A stretch of DNA of 64,000 nucleotides, taken from assembly GCA_016081115.2 (NCBI GenBank), contig JABTTQ020002541.1, forward strand, positions 37,083 to 101,082, written 5' to 3'. A program made the translations under genes and the position numbers. This document shows, one piece after another, positions 32,489 through 46,227 of this stretch; position 1 is the stretch's first letter; every line of letters begins with the position of its first letter. The DNA comes from Rehmannia glutinosa. Lineage: Eukaryota; Streptophyta; Magnoliopsida; Lamiales; Orobanchaceae. The notes under the pieces were generated by a model, which had not been told where the DNA came from, did no database searches, and was given only the letters and a program-made list of their open reading frames with translations.

Positions 32489-33801
32489 CACTTCCCAAAA
32501 TAATATCAAAGACTGGCCCAGATTAGGATGGCGCACTAATTTGGATGCCCAAATCCAAAGTGATTTGGTTATTAGCAATAGTGGAGTATTACAAATGGGT
32601 TAAAATATTTATTTTGATATCTTATTTTAGGGGGTTTTTTGACCTAAGATAGTGGTAACAATTTTAAAAAATGGAAAGTATTGTTATTAGTGAAGGTGAC
32701 AAATTAAAAAAATTTGGGTACACAGTCCTATGAGGGGTAAGACTTGTGGGAGCTATCGAGAGAGTACCAAATGTTGACAATGACGAAGCGACTTCGGTGG
32801 ATACAGGGCCAATGAGTTCAGTTGAACATCATAACGAGTGTAAGGTTACGGAAGCCTTCGCCAACTTTGATAGGCATAGTATTGCAAGTAAATAGAGCAG
32901 AGAGTTTACCCTTTCTTTCTATTAGAGTCGCAAGCTTATTGTAATCGGTCATAATAATTAATAAAGGGAGAACATTACTGCCTATTTGCTATATCCCCGC
33001 GTCCTTGCACTGCTCGGCTCGTTCTTCGAGCCCTGCTTCTCCCTTCCCCCTATACCCGGTTGATGCCATACCAATAATCTGAGTTACAAATTTCAGCCAA
33101 TTGAACTACCGTCCACTACCAATTTAGAAAAAAAAAACGAAATTAGCATGAAAAAAGCGATATTTGGTACTTTTTGCTAACCAGCTATAAAATTGCAATG
33201 AATTTGGTGGGACCACATATTATAACTCTGCCCACTCCTAACAGCTCTGGCTAAGATAATTTTTAATACAAATTGGATTTAAATATACCAGTATAATAAA
33301 AGTCACTGATCTATGATATGTAATATAATCTTCTTTATCAATTTAAAATAATTGTCCTTTTCTATGATATGTAATATAATCTTCTTGTATCAATTTTAAA
33401 TAAATTGTCCTTTTCTACGTGATCTGGCTAATATTATTTTAACAATATGGATTTATGATTGATAATATAATCTCCTCCTATAAATTCTAAATAAATTATG
33501 TCATTTTCTAAAAGATCTAGCTTATACAAATTTAATTAAAAATATACTACTAGGGTAAATTGATGATTCATGAATTATAAGTAATAATATACTCCTTTTA
33601 TCTACATAAAAAATATTTTATTATCATAATTATTCTTATGGTACTTTTGGACCTAAATATAACATCTTTAATTTCTTTTCGCTTATTGTTGACAATTTCA
33701 TTTTTGGGGAAACTAAATAAAATACTAATAAAGATGCACCAAAATTAAATGCTTGTGGACTTCCTCAATAGATACACATCATACAAGTAAAAAATATATA
33801 A
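32489..33801. other. Intergenic, with an unassigned GC-richer patch and short AT tandem repeats
   Basis: A stretch at ~32720-33070 has more balanced base composition than its surroundings but no long frame, and I cannot name it. At ~33308-33420 a ~55-bp unit with CTATGATATGTAATATAATCT occurs twice in tandem, with a weaker third copy near 33450-33510. No gene is seen. Confidence 0.45.
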
Positions 33802-34054
33802 GGTTGTATTTGGATGGATGAATTTGGATTTGAGGAAAGAATTTAAAGGAATAATTTTAAAGAGTACTACATCGAAGATGGATTTGTAATCTACTACAAT
33901 AATGAAAAAATGGTTCAAAAATAATAACTCAAAAAATGGTTCAAAAATGAGAGCCTAGGATTTGAAATCTATTGCATCCGAACAAGATTGTTGGATTCGT
34001 TATTATGAATTTGATCAAATCATTAACTTTCAAATACATCAATTCAAATAGGGC
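33802..34054. repeat. Possible MITE with GTATTTGGATG-type ends
   Basis: The left end GGTTGTATTTGGATGGATG has a rough inverse at the right end (CAAATACATCAATTCAAATAGGGCC). Imperfect terminal repeats, AT-rich interior, no coding capacity, no clear duplication. Confidence 0.35.
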
Positions 34055-34743
34055 CAAAGAGATCAAGAAGGTTGATTTACTTGAGTTAATGTGGATGCTA
34101 TATTTATTGTCCTAGTTAATTACTAGATAAGATATATAGTTAGCTTTTATTTGTAAATGTAGGATGCAAACATATAGAGTAGAATTAAACATATTATTAG
34201 TCAAACTTGTTTGAATGTTTATTGTGCTTCAAATATTGTGTTTGGGTTTAGTTTAATTATTAATCAAATGAAGCTTGAACTATTTTAGTTGATTTGAACA
34301 ACAAATGGAGTTCGGTTCGCTTTTTACATATATGTATATTTTTCTTTTACTAATCGAGCAAGTGCAAGCCAAACTCCATATATTATCAATCAATGTGTTT
34401 GTTTATAGTGTCTTATGTTTATGATCTAAGCTCAAGTGAAGAGCAAAATTTTTTTTTCCTAAAGTAAAAATCTCGCATAGTTCAGATGAACAAAGTAAAA
34501 TAATATCGAACTAGCTTAACATGAAAACCAATTTTGTCCCCACATGCAAGCGCTTGAAGAATCTTCAACCTATATTACACTAGCGGTGACCGTTAGATGG
34601 TTATGTGAAAAATTCATATACTATAGGAGACAAATTAAAACTGGAAATAATTATACAACAAAGTATAAAAATGTCATAGTTTGGAGGTTAAATTGTTTTT
34701 TTTCTCTAAAAACTAGTATCTCATCTCAAAACACATAACTAAC
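34055..34743. other. AT-rich spacer, no gene seen
   Basis: Stops in all frames. A 64-codon frame at 34544-34738 has no recognisable content. Confidence 0.5.
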
Positions 34744-35607
34744 TGTTGGAAATTGGTTTGAGAAGTAATGGTTTGATACCTAACTTTGACCAATTTTTTA
34801 GTGACTAATTATTTAATTTCGGAGGAATTAAATGATAAAAAAAAAATTTACTTTTCTAGTAGATGAGTATGGTATATTTAACTTCTCAAAACCATTTTGT
34901 GGTGAGTGAGAAATAAAATCCACAAGTTAGTCACTTGAACTTGGAAAAGGGATAATGGATGATGGGAAGGTGAAAAGACACTATCCCACATTGGAATAAA
35001 ATGTTAATTTTATTCAATATATATGTAAGTGGGTTTATAAGAGTGTGCAAGATAAATTAACTATACCCGCCCCCCGGCCCGGCGCCCGTGGGCCAAGGGC
35101 CGAGCCCGAGCCCGTGTCAGAAACCCGATTAAAAGCCGAAACTGCAGCTTTAAAAAGGAAACAACACAACTCTCCCACTACTTGAAATTACAAAGATAGT
35201 GGAGTGGCCACTACTTGAAGGTTACATCATAGTGGAGTTCCCACTACCCGGAGGTTACATCCATTATTCGGGTTCGCCCGCAAAGAAAGAGTCCCAAGTG
35301 TCCAGTTGGAAGTCCTATAAATAGGAGCATTGTTGTTGTTCGATAACACACTTTCATACTCATTTTTCATTCTTGTACTTGCATAAGTGTACTCGGTTTT
35401 GCACATTTTAGTTCGAAAGGTGCCTTGAAATTTGCAAAGTCTTTGCTATTTCAAGGACGGTTATTGTATCTTTGGGGATAACACGCCTGCATTCGTCAAA
35501 GACTATATCGTGACGTGTTGATCTTGCGGATAGAGTGTTAACTCGCCTCGCCTTTTCCGCAATTGTTCAATTCTCGTAATAGATAGGTTTCCTTGTAATC
35601 CATCTAC
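34744..35607 (+). repeat. 5' LTR of element X
   Basis: Starts TGTTGG. It contains CCCACATTGGAATAAAATG, a G/C-rich patch at ~35067-35110 and a TATAAATAG box at ~35316-35324. Its 3' portion recurs at 58667-59054. The right edge is approximate. Confidence 0.65.
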
Positions 35608-35700
35608 TTTAAAGGTGAATGTTCCTACCGCTCCTCGCGCCGAGAAGCCATAAAAATTTTCTCGCATCGATTTCAAGAGATGGCAATCCAAGATGTTGTT

Positions 35701-37290
35701 TGTAGGTCCCAAGGGTGTAAGTGTAAGGTTTAGAAGGGGGTTGAATAAACCTTACCAAATTTTCGATTTAGTCCTTTTAAATATACTGAGAGTTGATACT
35801 ACATACCGTGTCCTTGATGGACAGTCAAATTTAGTCACTCAACGAGTTAATCTCTCAATGAGACTCAACCGAGATGTTGATGGAATAACTTTGTTGGCTC
35901 TAAATTAATTCGAGTGTGGTTTTGTTTTAGCCGGAAGACTTAACACCCTTAAGTTTGATTAAGCAAGAATTTAGTGCTTGGTTTAGTACTAATAAATTAT
36001 TAAGTGGATAGCAAATATGTCACAGAATTAAACAATTAAGATGCGAGAAATTAAAGTCTTTGAAATGTAAATGACACAATGGAATTTTTATAGAGGTTCG
36101 AAGATGGGGTAATTCTTCTACTCCTCTCTTCTCCAACTCCCGGAGGAATCCACTAGGTAATGATCAAGATACAAAGTGGTAACAGTCCGGATACAAGTCT
36201 TGATCACACGGTGACTTGATCCTTTGGGACTCGATGAGACGCTTGATCACTCGGTGGCTTCTCGACGACTCGCCTTCTTCACAGTAAGGCAAACGTTTGC
36301 TTTGCTACTACAGCTCACTTGCTCAAGCTCTTTGGATTTGATCACGAAGCCCTCCAAAAGCTTAAGACTTGGTTCGACCTGAACCTTCCTACAATCCTTC
36401 GTGGAATGTAGACCCTTTGTTTTTTTTGTATTTTCTTCAACCGATTGAAGTTATCTTTCCTTCACACGGTGAGTGTTGGATTGATGTTCTTCGTAGTGTA
36501 GGCTTGAGGATTGAGAATGTTTTGAGATCTTCTAATAATTGCTTGGACGCGTTTTTAGTTTAGATCCGAATCTTGGTCGCTCGTGTCACTTATGTGTCAT
36601 TTGTATATCTCATGTATCTCAAATAAACTCCTCAGCCTTTTATAGTGATCTTTCAAAAATTTGCCCGTTGAAGAGATAGGCTTATTTTTGAAAGTCACTT
36701 GCGATCGTTGGCTTGTCTTGTTGCGATCCTTGGAATTGCCATTTCCTCGTATGAATTGTTCTTTCACCTTTTCAAAGTTCGACACGGTGTAGTGCTTCCA
36801 TTGGTTCATTCCTTTTTGCACGCTCGGGACCGAGCACTCCGAGAAAGGTGGTATGGAGATATTACTTGTTTAAGTAAATCTCTTGATTTCGGCAACGGAT
36901 CTTTTACAGATTATCTCGACTTGACCGCATTTCCTTGCTTTCCCCAGGTGACTTAGAGTCCGCTTCCAATCATTGGATGACTTTTCTCGTCACTTCAACT
37001 TGAGACTGGCTTTTCTTGAGTCGACCGACCGATACTCCACTCACCGTGCATCTCACCGCTTTCTTCAAGAGAGTTCCCGTCTACTCTTCTTTGCCATACT
37101 CACTGCCTCGCAATGAGTCTTCCTTCAAGTCTTGATTGTCTTCTTGCATGTTAGGCGTAGGCCGACTTAACTCGCCTTGGCCAGCGACTCTATTTATTAC
37201 AATGCATTTTACAACAAGAATGGGGTGCCAACTTTCTATTCTAAGTTTTACATGGCATTCATCAAAATCTAAACAATAAATTTCCTAACA
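35701..37290 (-). repeat. S2 3' LTR
   Basis: 1590 bp, complement of the S1 LTR (TGTAGGTCCC... to ...TTTCCTAACA on the plus strand). A TATA box on the minus strand is at 36637-36644. Confidence 0.9.
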
Positions 37291-37310
37291 ATTTCCCCTT
37301 TTTGATGATG
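37291..37310 (-). other. S2 polypurine tract
   Basis: Plus strand ATTTCCCCTTTTTGATGATG, the complement of the CATCATCAAAAAGGGG-type block, adjoining the LTR. Confidence 0.85.
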
Positions 37311-37564
37311 CCAAAACTTAAACAATTCAAAAATGCAAACAACAAAGATACATACTGAGATAGTGTATTGACATAGAATGTATGCGCAGAATCAATCCTT
37401 TTATTGATCATAACATTCTTGTTCTTTTACACAATTTACAAGGTGTATCGTGAGCACATATTTGTCTACTAGTAAAATAAAGAATATATAGTTTTATTAC
37501 GTAAGACTTACATTGTATGTATTTACATAATAAAATACACGAAGGGGTGGACAACAACACTTCA

Positions 37565-40500
37565 TCTCCTTCGCCATTATCTCCTTCTTTCATCTTGTTC
37601 AAAGATCTTCTTCTTCTTCTCTTTTTCTCATCGTTAGTCGCCTTCTTTTTCTTTTCATATGCCTTCCTGGCGCCTTCATCTCTTCTTAATCTTTCTGTCT
37701 TTCCGCCATAGCCGAGTTTGTCTCTTGTTTTCTTCTTCTAATCTTTTTGCATACTCAACGTTACTTTTAGCCACTTGCAAGTTTGCTACTTGGTCAAGCC
37801 TTTACCCAAGAGATCCCTCCTTTCTTTCCCGGATCCACGTATTCAATGTTTTTGGGCAGAGGCCTAGGTCCAAGCTTCTTCCTCCACCACGCTTCTTCCT
37901 CTACCTCGGGCGTTCATCATCCGGGTCTTCTTCTTTCCGGTGAGTGACCACGGAGTGACCAAAGCAGAGGATCAGGTAGTCTGTCGTCGCCTTTTTTCAC
38001 ATAACGTGAGACCCTTTTTCCAGTGCAAGTCATAAGCTTGAGCCATAGACATATTTGCAAAGTATCCTTGATTCGAGCATTTTAAATTTATCAATCGATC
38101 GCGTCTGCCCGCCCCGACATCCGAAATGGCATAAGTGTCTCTCGCTTCACCTGGAATGCCTCCATGTTCTTTCAAGATGTTCATAACTCGGGCATCCATT
38201 CTTCCTTCCACTTCCTTCATCCCCGCTTCAATTGTTTTTCTTTTCAACCTATAGATATAGCAGTGTTGGAGTGGCAGAGTCACAGGGAGTTTGCTAATGT
38301 CGATAATGTCACCAGGACAGACCTTGTTGGGGGTTTGTGCAATCATCAAGGTCACATCCGCCGATCCTTCCCCTCAACAAGCTTTCCTTTCTTTTGTTTC
38401 AACACTTCCTCACCGACTTTCCTTCGCCGCTTCCTCCTTCTCGCGCTTTAGGTATTCCTCTTCCCCTTTTTGGCATCATCAAAGGAGAGAGAAATGCCTC
38501 GGAAACAGATTTGCAAGCGGAAGTCGAGCCTCCGATGGTGGAGTTCTCTCGAGTCCTGGCTGCAGAGTATGCAAAGACGAAATTCGGATCGAGTAGCGTT
38601 GGACTCTCTTTGAAATCAGCTTCATCTCAGCCATGAGAAGGCCGAATTTTGTATTCATGGTCTCTTCCAAACGTCGTAGATCACTCTTGTTTTGCTCACG
38701 CAGCAGCTTAATCTCGGTAATGTGAGCTTCATGTATGTGCTCAATATGTTCTCTCAACTTCGTTTTTGCATCAACATTTTCAGCTCTCCATACAAAGCAG
38801 CCTTGTTGAACAATGTCCTCAAGTATCTAACTTGTTCCACACGCATTGTTTTTGTTGTTGCCACCATTCCCCGATCCGGATCTGTTATGCCTCTTAAATC
38901 GCAGTGAGATTGGCATCTCTCGTTGTCCGGCCGCATGTCCATAGAGGCCACGATGCCTCTCCATCCGTTCAATCTCGAATAATGCCTTGAACACTTCGCG
39001 GACTTCATTTGATTCTTCCGCTGCGGTGATGGCCATGCGGCGTTAAAATCATAATCACCTGGAACAATGGTGCCTCGATGGAAAAACGGAGCCGAGTCTG
39101 TGGTAGCGTGCGCGTTCGTTTTCTCGACTCTTCATGGAGGTCCGTACCTCCAGGAAAAAGGAGAAGATTCTATAAAGGATTCATCACCACCAACCGGGAT
39201 TTGTTCGATGATGAGCGGTGCACGTGAAGTTCTTTTTGGAATCGACCCGCTGCAGCCTTGAGGAGCCTCGCGCGATGGTCTCTTGTTGGTGGGGTTTGTT
39301 GTGAAGTGGACCAGACTTGTCGAGCCTCAATTTGTCTCAACAGCCGTTGGTCTTGGTCTCGATTTCTCCAATCGAGTAGACAGTGGTCCTCGGCCTTATT
39401 AAGCGTCATCGGACGATGATGAGATTTCCATTGGTGGCTCATCATCAAAATTAAATGTTTGACCGGTAGTCTTGGGATCGACTTGCTCGTGCTTGGAACA
39501 TCCGTAGTCAGTCTTTTGGATCATCACGGGGATGACTCAGCCTTCTTCTTCGCCTTCCGATCCCGAGAAAGGTTACATCAGATTATCCCCGGGAATCATG
39601 AGGTGCGCTTATCTCCTTCTCGATGGGTCGATGATAGCGGGAGGGATGTTCTCTACTATCTTCTTTACCCCGGGAAGTCTCAACCTCCCGTGGGCCTTCA
39701 TTACCTCCAGCAGATCTCTCATGCGCGGGTGAGGCTTAGTCCTCCCTTTCGACAAAGGTCACTGCCTTAGGGTCTTCAGCGGTGGCATCCATTGGAGTCT
39801 CAACCACATGGATTGCACTTTCATCGTCAGTGTTAACTCCCGTGGCTATTCCTTCCTATGCCTCGATCGCATCAGAACGTCATTAGCCTTCAGAGCGTTG
39901 GCACCTCCGTGAGACAGATCTCAATCGCCTCGAGCTTCGTTGATGGCAACTTGTCGTTTCTTCTTGTGTTTGTATTTTCTCTACTTCGCCTCCTTGATTC
40001 GTTAGGAGTCATCTACAAAGATCCTCCGACCTTGCCGCGGTGGGAGGGAGTTTCCCCGGGCGCACCACAGTGAGTGACTTGGAATGGGGTCACTCGTCTC
40101 CAAGCTCCCTACTGTTTTGATTGAATGTTCACCAGTTGGGGCAAGGTGGTAACACACCTTCAATAGGGGTTGGCTCGACTAGGGTCCCCATTATCCCGTT
40201 TCATCACGTGTCCCTTATTGCCTTCTTCCGAGTGAGTCTGGGAAGTGGTGGAAGCAACAACAGCTGATGGCGATTTGTTGAACCACTCCCATTGGATCAA
40301 TTTCAATGTGTTCGGAGGACTCTCCTGGTCCCTCCATCGTCTTTGCTCGTGAAGGATTCTCGATTCATGCAATGCTTGCCTGCATTTGCAACTCTTCCGC
40401 GGGCAAAGATTCTCAGGATCCTCATCACCGCCGGAGAAGACATCAAGGAAAGGATGTGTGTGTTCGGGTGCCGAGATGGGACAGGATGCTTGCCTTTCTC

Positions 40501-42051
40501 ACGTGCCTCCGCCTTCCTCGCTTGCTTTTCTTTCTCCTTGTCCTTGAAGATCCGCAGGATGTCCGTGCGCTTGTCTTCATCCGATCTTTGAGCACAAAGT
40601 GGTTAGTCCAAGGAAGTTTAACAGATTCCTCTTCTTTACTATAAACTCAGGCCGTTGGAACTGTTCCCTTGATTTACTCAACTTCCATTTCTCCACTCAC
40701 GCAGACGATTTTGGATGTCCGGGTAAGGTGGAGATAGGATCATCACATCACTATCCGCTCTATCGATTTCTTCTTGTGTTTCAATTGTGTGAACTACAAT
40801 CGTGTCTTGAGTTGCCTCTCGCACGACGCTTCAAACAGATTTGTCGTTTCATCAACTACATCCAAGACTCTACTTCTCCAAATATCTCCAGATCTGTTCC
40901 ATCGAGTGGCCGACTAAGCGGTTTCTCAAGCTCCGGAGTGCTTGATGATTCTTCTTCGTCTCTAGTTTGTACGAGGGATTTTCGGTTCGTAGACGGTGTC
41001 CTCTCGAGTCTTGGGCGGGGGCCAAAGGGCCGGTGTCTTTTTCTCGAGGAGCGGGCCGTCTTGGCTTCTTAGTTCTCCTCTTTTTGACAATCGGAGAAGG
41101 TATTTGTGAGTCCTTCTTGACCGCTGCAGCAGGGGGTGAGACACGACCGCAAGGGTAGGTGACTTTGCACGCAGGGGCAGGAGCATGTTTGCTTTCACTG
41201 CAGGGGCAAGATTTTCTTAGCATTTGCAGGGGCAGCTTTCTTCTTGGGTGGAGAGGAAACAATCAGATCTTGTGGTCACCGATTCCCCCTCACTCGTGTC
41301 GCCTCTCTTGGCGTAGGCTCTCTCTCAGGCGCGCAGAGGTTTGCTCAACATCCTCTTGTTAACATGGAATGCCTTCCCATGTCTAAGAGGACTCCTTTCA
41401 CCTCCATCACCGGCCAATCACTAGGCCATATCCTAGGTATCCTCCAAATGTGCCATCTTCCTTGAAGGATTTGTTCCTCACGCTCGCGGTAGTCTGGTCG
41501 TAGACAAACTCAGCCAGATTTATTTTCTTTTTCGCGATGATTGCGGCCATTACAATCGCTTTGCTTTGACAATTGGTCAAAGTCGCCAAATTTGATGTAA
41601 ATACATTTGGCAACTATGTCCAACAAACTTGTGATAATCCTCCTTCAAATAGCTTTTTTGTTTGTGTATACTATTTTATCAAGATAGTCGGGCTTGGCTA
41701 TTTCTTTCCAAGCATCACCAGGTTTACATCGCCGTTAATCTCGATGCTCCTTCACTGGGTAGTGAGCAATGTTCACCAAATCCTCGCGAGAGATAGTCAC
41801 CGCTTTTCCGTGAATGAGATGACTTTATTCCTTCATCGTGAATCTCAAGATTCACATAGAATTGTGCGACCTCCTCCACATAGGTCATCGGATATTCTAA
41901 CGTAAACGGTTTCACCGGGACGTTTCCAAATTTTCAGCGATTTTCTTCACTAGGGTGTCGTCGGACCCTATTTCACCATTCCGCCGAAATCCACAAAAGA
42001 CCCGATGTGGATTTGCTTTCCTAACTTGGTAAAATCATAGGTTGGTGCCAT
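37565..42051 (-). pseudogene. S2 third ORF (broken)
   Basis: Homologue of the S1 ORF at 25663. The ATG is at 42051 on the minus strand (MAPTYDFTKLG...), and the charged coiled-coil-like end is near 37565. It has many frame shifts. In the middle (~41155-41235) the plus strand has GCAGGGGCA three times, a small internal repeat giving an Ala/Pro-rich stretch. Confidence 0.75.
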
Positions 42052-42599
42052 TTTTGATTTTATCAAAGAAAAACTTGGAGATTGATTTGGAGATAGATAG
42101 GGCTTTGAGAGAATTTTTGCCTTTGCTTTTGAGAGAAAGAAATGAACTTGAGTTTTGGAAGTGTGAGAGAGAAACGGACGAAAATGGTTTAAATATGGTT
42201 TATGAAAGGACGTGTGGGTGGTTTTTGAAATGTGATCGAAATCAAAGGCTTAGATTTTGCACGCCTATTTAGCATTTAATGTCTCGTATTTAATGCGGCA
42301 AAGATTTATATCCAATCATAAGCTTGGTGTGCGGCTTTATGTCCCATACACATCATCATTATGTCGACGTATTCCTTAAAACATTCCCGCTTAGTCAAAC
42401 GATGCGTTTTTGTCACTTTGCTCATAAGTGACTCAAACCTTATCCCTTAGCCGATTTAACTCTACTCCTCACAGCTTCTCTTGGTGACTCCTATCACCGA
42501 CTCAAAGGTAGTCAGTTTCTTCCGACATGGTGATTCATCGAAATGATTTGTGTGTTCAAACTCTTTTCACCCTTTTGTGTTTCATTTCTTTTCTTTGAT

Positions 42600-44675
42600 T
42601 CTTATGAGTGTCACCAACTCAATTAACCCTAACTCATGTTTGAGTTCTTCAAATCTTGACTCACATAATGGTTTTGTGAAGATGTCACGATTGTTTATCG
42701 CTTGAGATATATTCCAAGATGATGTCCTTCTTTTCAACGTGATCTCTTATGAAGTGATATCGACATCAATATGCTTTGTTCTTGAGTGCAACACAGATTT
42801 TGAGTGATTGCAATTGCACTTGTGTTATCACACATGATTGGAATTCCTTTTTCCTCAACTTCATAGTCTCTCATTTCTTTGCCTCATCCATAGGACTTGG
42901 GCACAACAGCCTTCCCGCAGCCTATGTATTCGCTTTCACCAGAGGTGGCTATTGAGTTTTGCTTCTTGCTAAACCAGAAATCACTGCTTCCTGCAAAGAT
43001 TTGACATGTGCCTCAAGTGCTCTTCCCGTCCACTCGCATCCAAAGATAGTAATCGAATAGCCAATTAGCTTGAATCCACCTTCCTTCGATACCATAGGCC
43101 TACTTCTTGGCTTCCTTTCAAGTATCTCAATATTCTTTTAGTCTTTGCCATATATGGCTCTCTGTTGGAGCAGATTGAAATCTTGCACATACACCTACAA
43201 CAAAGGTGATGTCCGCCCGCTTGTCGTGAGATAGAGCAATGATCCAATGAGTGCTCAGATCTTGTTTGATCTACAGCTTGCCATCCGCATCCATGTCCAT
43301 TTTGATCGATGTATTCATTGGTATTTTTATAGAAGACTTCTCCTCCATACCAAACTTCTTCATTAAATCTCCGGTGTATTTTGTTTGACTTATGAAGGTT
43401 CCATCCTTCAATTGTTTCACTTGTAGTCCAAGGAAGAATGTCGCTCTCCCATCATGCTCATTTCAAATTTACTTTGCATGAGGTTTGAAAACTTTTCACA
43501 CAAACTTCTTTGTTTGTGGATCCAAAATGATGTCATCCACATATATTTGAACAAGCAAAGATACTCTTTTTGTCTTGAATTCTCAAAAAGTGTTCTATCT
43601 ACTTTTCCTTTTGTGAATCCATTTTCGGTTAGGAATTGTGACAAAGTATCATACCAAGCTCTAGGTGCCTGTTTTCAATCCATATAGAGCTTTCTTGAGT
43701 TTGTATACCTTATCTCCAAGAGTCTTCCCGCTCAAATCCCGGAGGTTGTTCAACATACACTTCTTCTTCCAATAAACCATTTAGAATGCACTTTTTACAT
43801 CCATCGATATACAATGAAATTCTTGTGAGTACATAGGCAAGAAACATCCTTATAGCTTCCAATCTTGCTACAGGCAAATGTTTCATCAAAATCTATCCCT
43901 TCTTCTTCGCAATATCCTTTGGCTACTAATCTTGCTTTGTTTCTTACCACGTAACCTTCCTCGCTCATCTTATTTCAACACCCATTTGGTGCCAATAACA
44001 TTTTGATGTACGGGTCTTTGCACTAATTCCCATACTTTATTTCTTTCAAACCGATTCAAACTCTTCTTGCATAGCTTGAATCCAATGTGTGTCGTCCAAT
44101 GCTTGTGACACGTCTTTGGGCTCTATTGCGAGATGAAGCATGTGAACATGGCTTCTTGTTGAGTTCTCGATCTTGTTTTTGACACCTTCTCTTATATCTC
44201 CAATGACAAATTCGGTGGATGGTCTCTCGCCCATCTTACATCAGTTGGAGTAAGTTAGTCGATTCGACTCGACGGCGCGGTTTGTGGGTCGGTCTCTCGT
44301 AATCACTTAGCCGCAAATTTTCCAAATGCTTTTTGAGATTCAATTATCTCATCTTCTTTCAATTGATAATTCCGCCTTGACTTTCAAAGATAGGGACTCT
44401 TCAGATGGTTGGATGATTCACTTATCACCGACTCTTCAATGTCTTCTCCATTTACATTTGGCTCATCGAATACCACATGAATGGATTCTTTCGCAACCAT
44501 AGTTCTTTTGTTGAGTATTCTCAGTAGGCTTTGCTTTGGTGAGTATCCTAAGAAGATACCTTCATCACCTTTAGCATCAAAAGCCTTTAGATTGTCTTTG
44601 CCATTGTTGTGGATGAAGCATTTACATCCAAATATTCTCAAATATGCAACATTTGGTTTTCTTCCACCAAATCAT
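42600..44675 (-). pseudogene. S2 pol fragment: integrase end, RT, RNase H
   Basis: Read on the minus strand from 44675: the integrase C-terminal segment (RIFGCKCFIHN, frame 44384-44641), RT with catalytic YVDD encoded at 43532-43543, then the RNase H region to the end of pol near 42600. It is split into short frames. The upstream half of pol is absent because of the junction with S3. Confidence 0.85.
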
Positions 44676-46213
44676 AGGAATTTTATTGTTTAGATTTTGA
44701 TGAATGCCATGTAAAACTTAGAATAGAAAGTTGGCACCCCAATTCTTGTCGTAGAAATGTATTGTAACAATTAGAGCCGCCAAGCCGAGTTAAGTCGCTA
44801 CGCCTTAACATGCAAGAAGACAACTAAAGACCGAAGAGAAGACTTCACGTGAGACATTTGAGTATGGAAAAGAAGAGTAGAAGCGGGAACTCTATCTTTG
44901 GGAAAAGCGGTGAGATGCGTTTGAGTGGAGTATTAGTCAAGTCGACTCAAGAAAAGCCAAGTCTCAAGTTGAAGTGACAAGAGTCATCCATGATTGGAAG
45001 CTCGACTTTAAGTCACCTAGGAAAGCAAGGAAATGCGGTTAAGTCGAGATAATCGTAAAAGAACCGTTACGTAAATCAAGAGATTTACTTAAACAAGTAA
45101 TATCTCCATACCACCTTTCTTGGAGTGCTCAATCCTGGCGTGCAAAAGGAATGAACCAATGGGAAGCACTACACCGTGTCGAACTCCAAAAGGTGAAAGA
45201 ACAATTCATACGAGGAAATGGCAATTCCAAGAAGCGCAAGCCAACGACGCGCAAAGTGACTTTCAAAAATAAGCCTATCTCTTCAACGGGCAAATTTTTG
45301 AAAGTTCACTATAAAAGGCCGAGGAGTTTGTTTGAGAAGACATACATGAATGACACATACGTGAGATATACAAGCTTATTAAAAATGAAACATTCTCAAT
45401 CCTCAAGCCTACATTTCAAGTACATCAATCCAACACTTACCCGTGAAGGAAAGAGAACTTCAATCAGTTGAAGAGGAAAATATCGAAAACAAGGGGTCTA
45501 CATTCCGGGAAGGATTGTAGAAAGGTTCAAGGTGAACCAAGTCTTAAGCTTTTGGAGGGCTTCGTGATCAAATCCAAAGAGCTTGAGCAAGTGAGTCAGT
45601 AGTAGCAAAGCGCCCGCTGTGAAGAAGCCGAGTCGCACGAGAAGCCACCGAGTGATCAAGGCGTCTCGCATCGAGTCCCAAAGGATCAAGTCGGTTGTGA
45701 TCAAGACTTGTATCCTGGGACCTGCTACCACTTTGTAAACCGATCATTACCTAGTGGATTCCTCCAGGAGTTGGAGAAGAGAGGAGTAGAAGAATTACCC
45801 CATCTTCGAACCTCTATAAAAACTTTTTCGTGTCATTTACATTTCAACATTTAAATTCTTGCACTTTTAATCGCTTATATCACGATAAATTTGCTATCCA
45901 TTTGATAAAATTATAAGTACTAAATCAAGCTCTAAAATCTTGCTTAATCAAACTTAAGGGTGTTAAGTCTTCCAATAAAAATAAAACCACAATTGAGTTA
46001 AATTATAGCCAATAAATGAGTTACTCCATCAACACTCATTGAAATCTGTTGAGAGATTAACTCTACCTTGAGTGACTAATTCGATCGGCTCCATCAAGGA
46101 CACGGTGTGTAGAATCAACTCAGAGATTTAAAAGGACTAAATCGAAAAATTTGGTAAGGTTTATTCAACCCTCCCCTTCTCGAACCTTACACTTACACCT
46201 CTTGGGACCTACA
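44675..46213 (+). repeat. S3 5' LTR (first bases lost at the S2 junction)
   Basis: Begins at TAGGAATTTTATTG instead of TGTTAGGAATTTT and ends CCTACA. TATAAAAGG is at 45310-45317. Confidence 0.9.
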
Positions 46214-46215
46214 AG

Positions 46216-46227
46216 TGGTATCGAGCG
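46216..46227 (+). other. S3 primer-binding site (altered)
   Basis: TGGTATCGAGCG. One base is missing where elements A and TRIM have CAG. Confidence 0.82.

Larger units (their letters stand above)
35701..44675 (-). mobile_element. Sirevirus copy S2, 5' half lost
   Basis: Minus-strand copy. It has a 3' LTR (35701-37290), purine tract, third ORF, RNase H, RT and the C-terminal part of integrase, and stops abruptly at ~44675, where S3 begins in the other direction. gag, protease, most of integrase and the 5' LTR are missing. The last recognisable S2 sequence is the integrase segment matching S1 at ~23010-23060. Confidence 0.88.
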
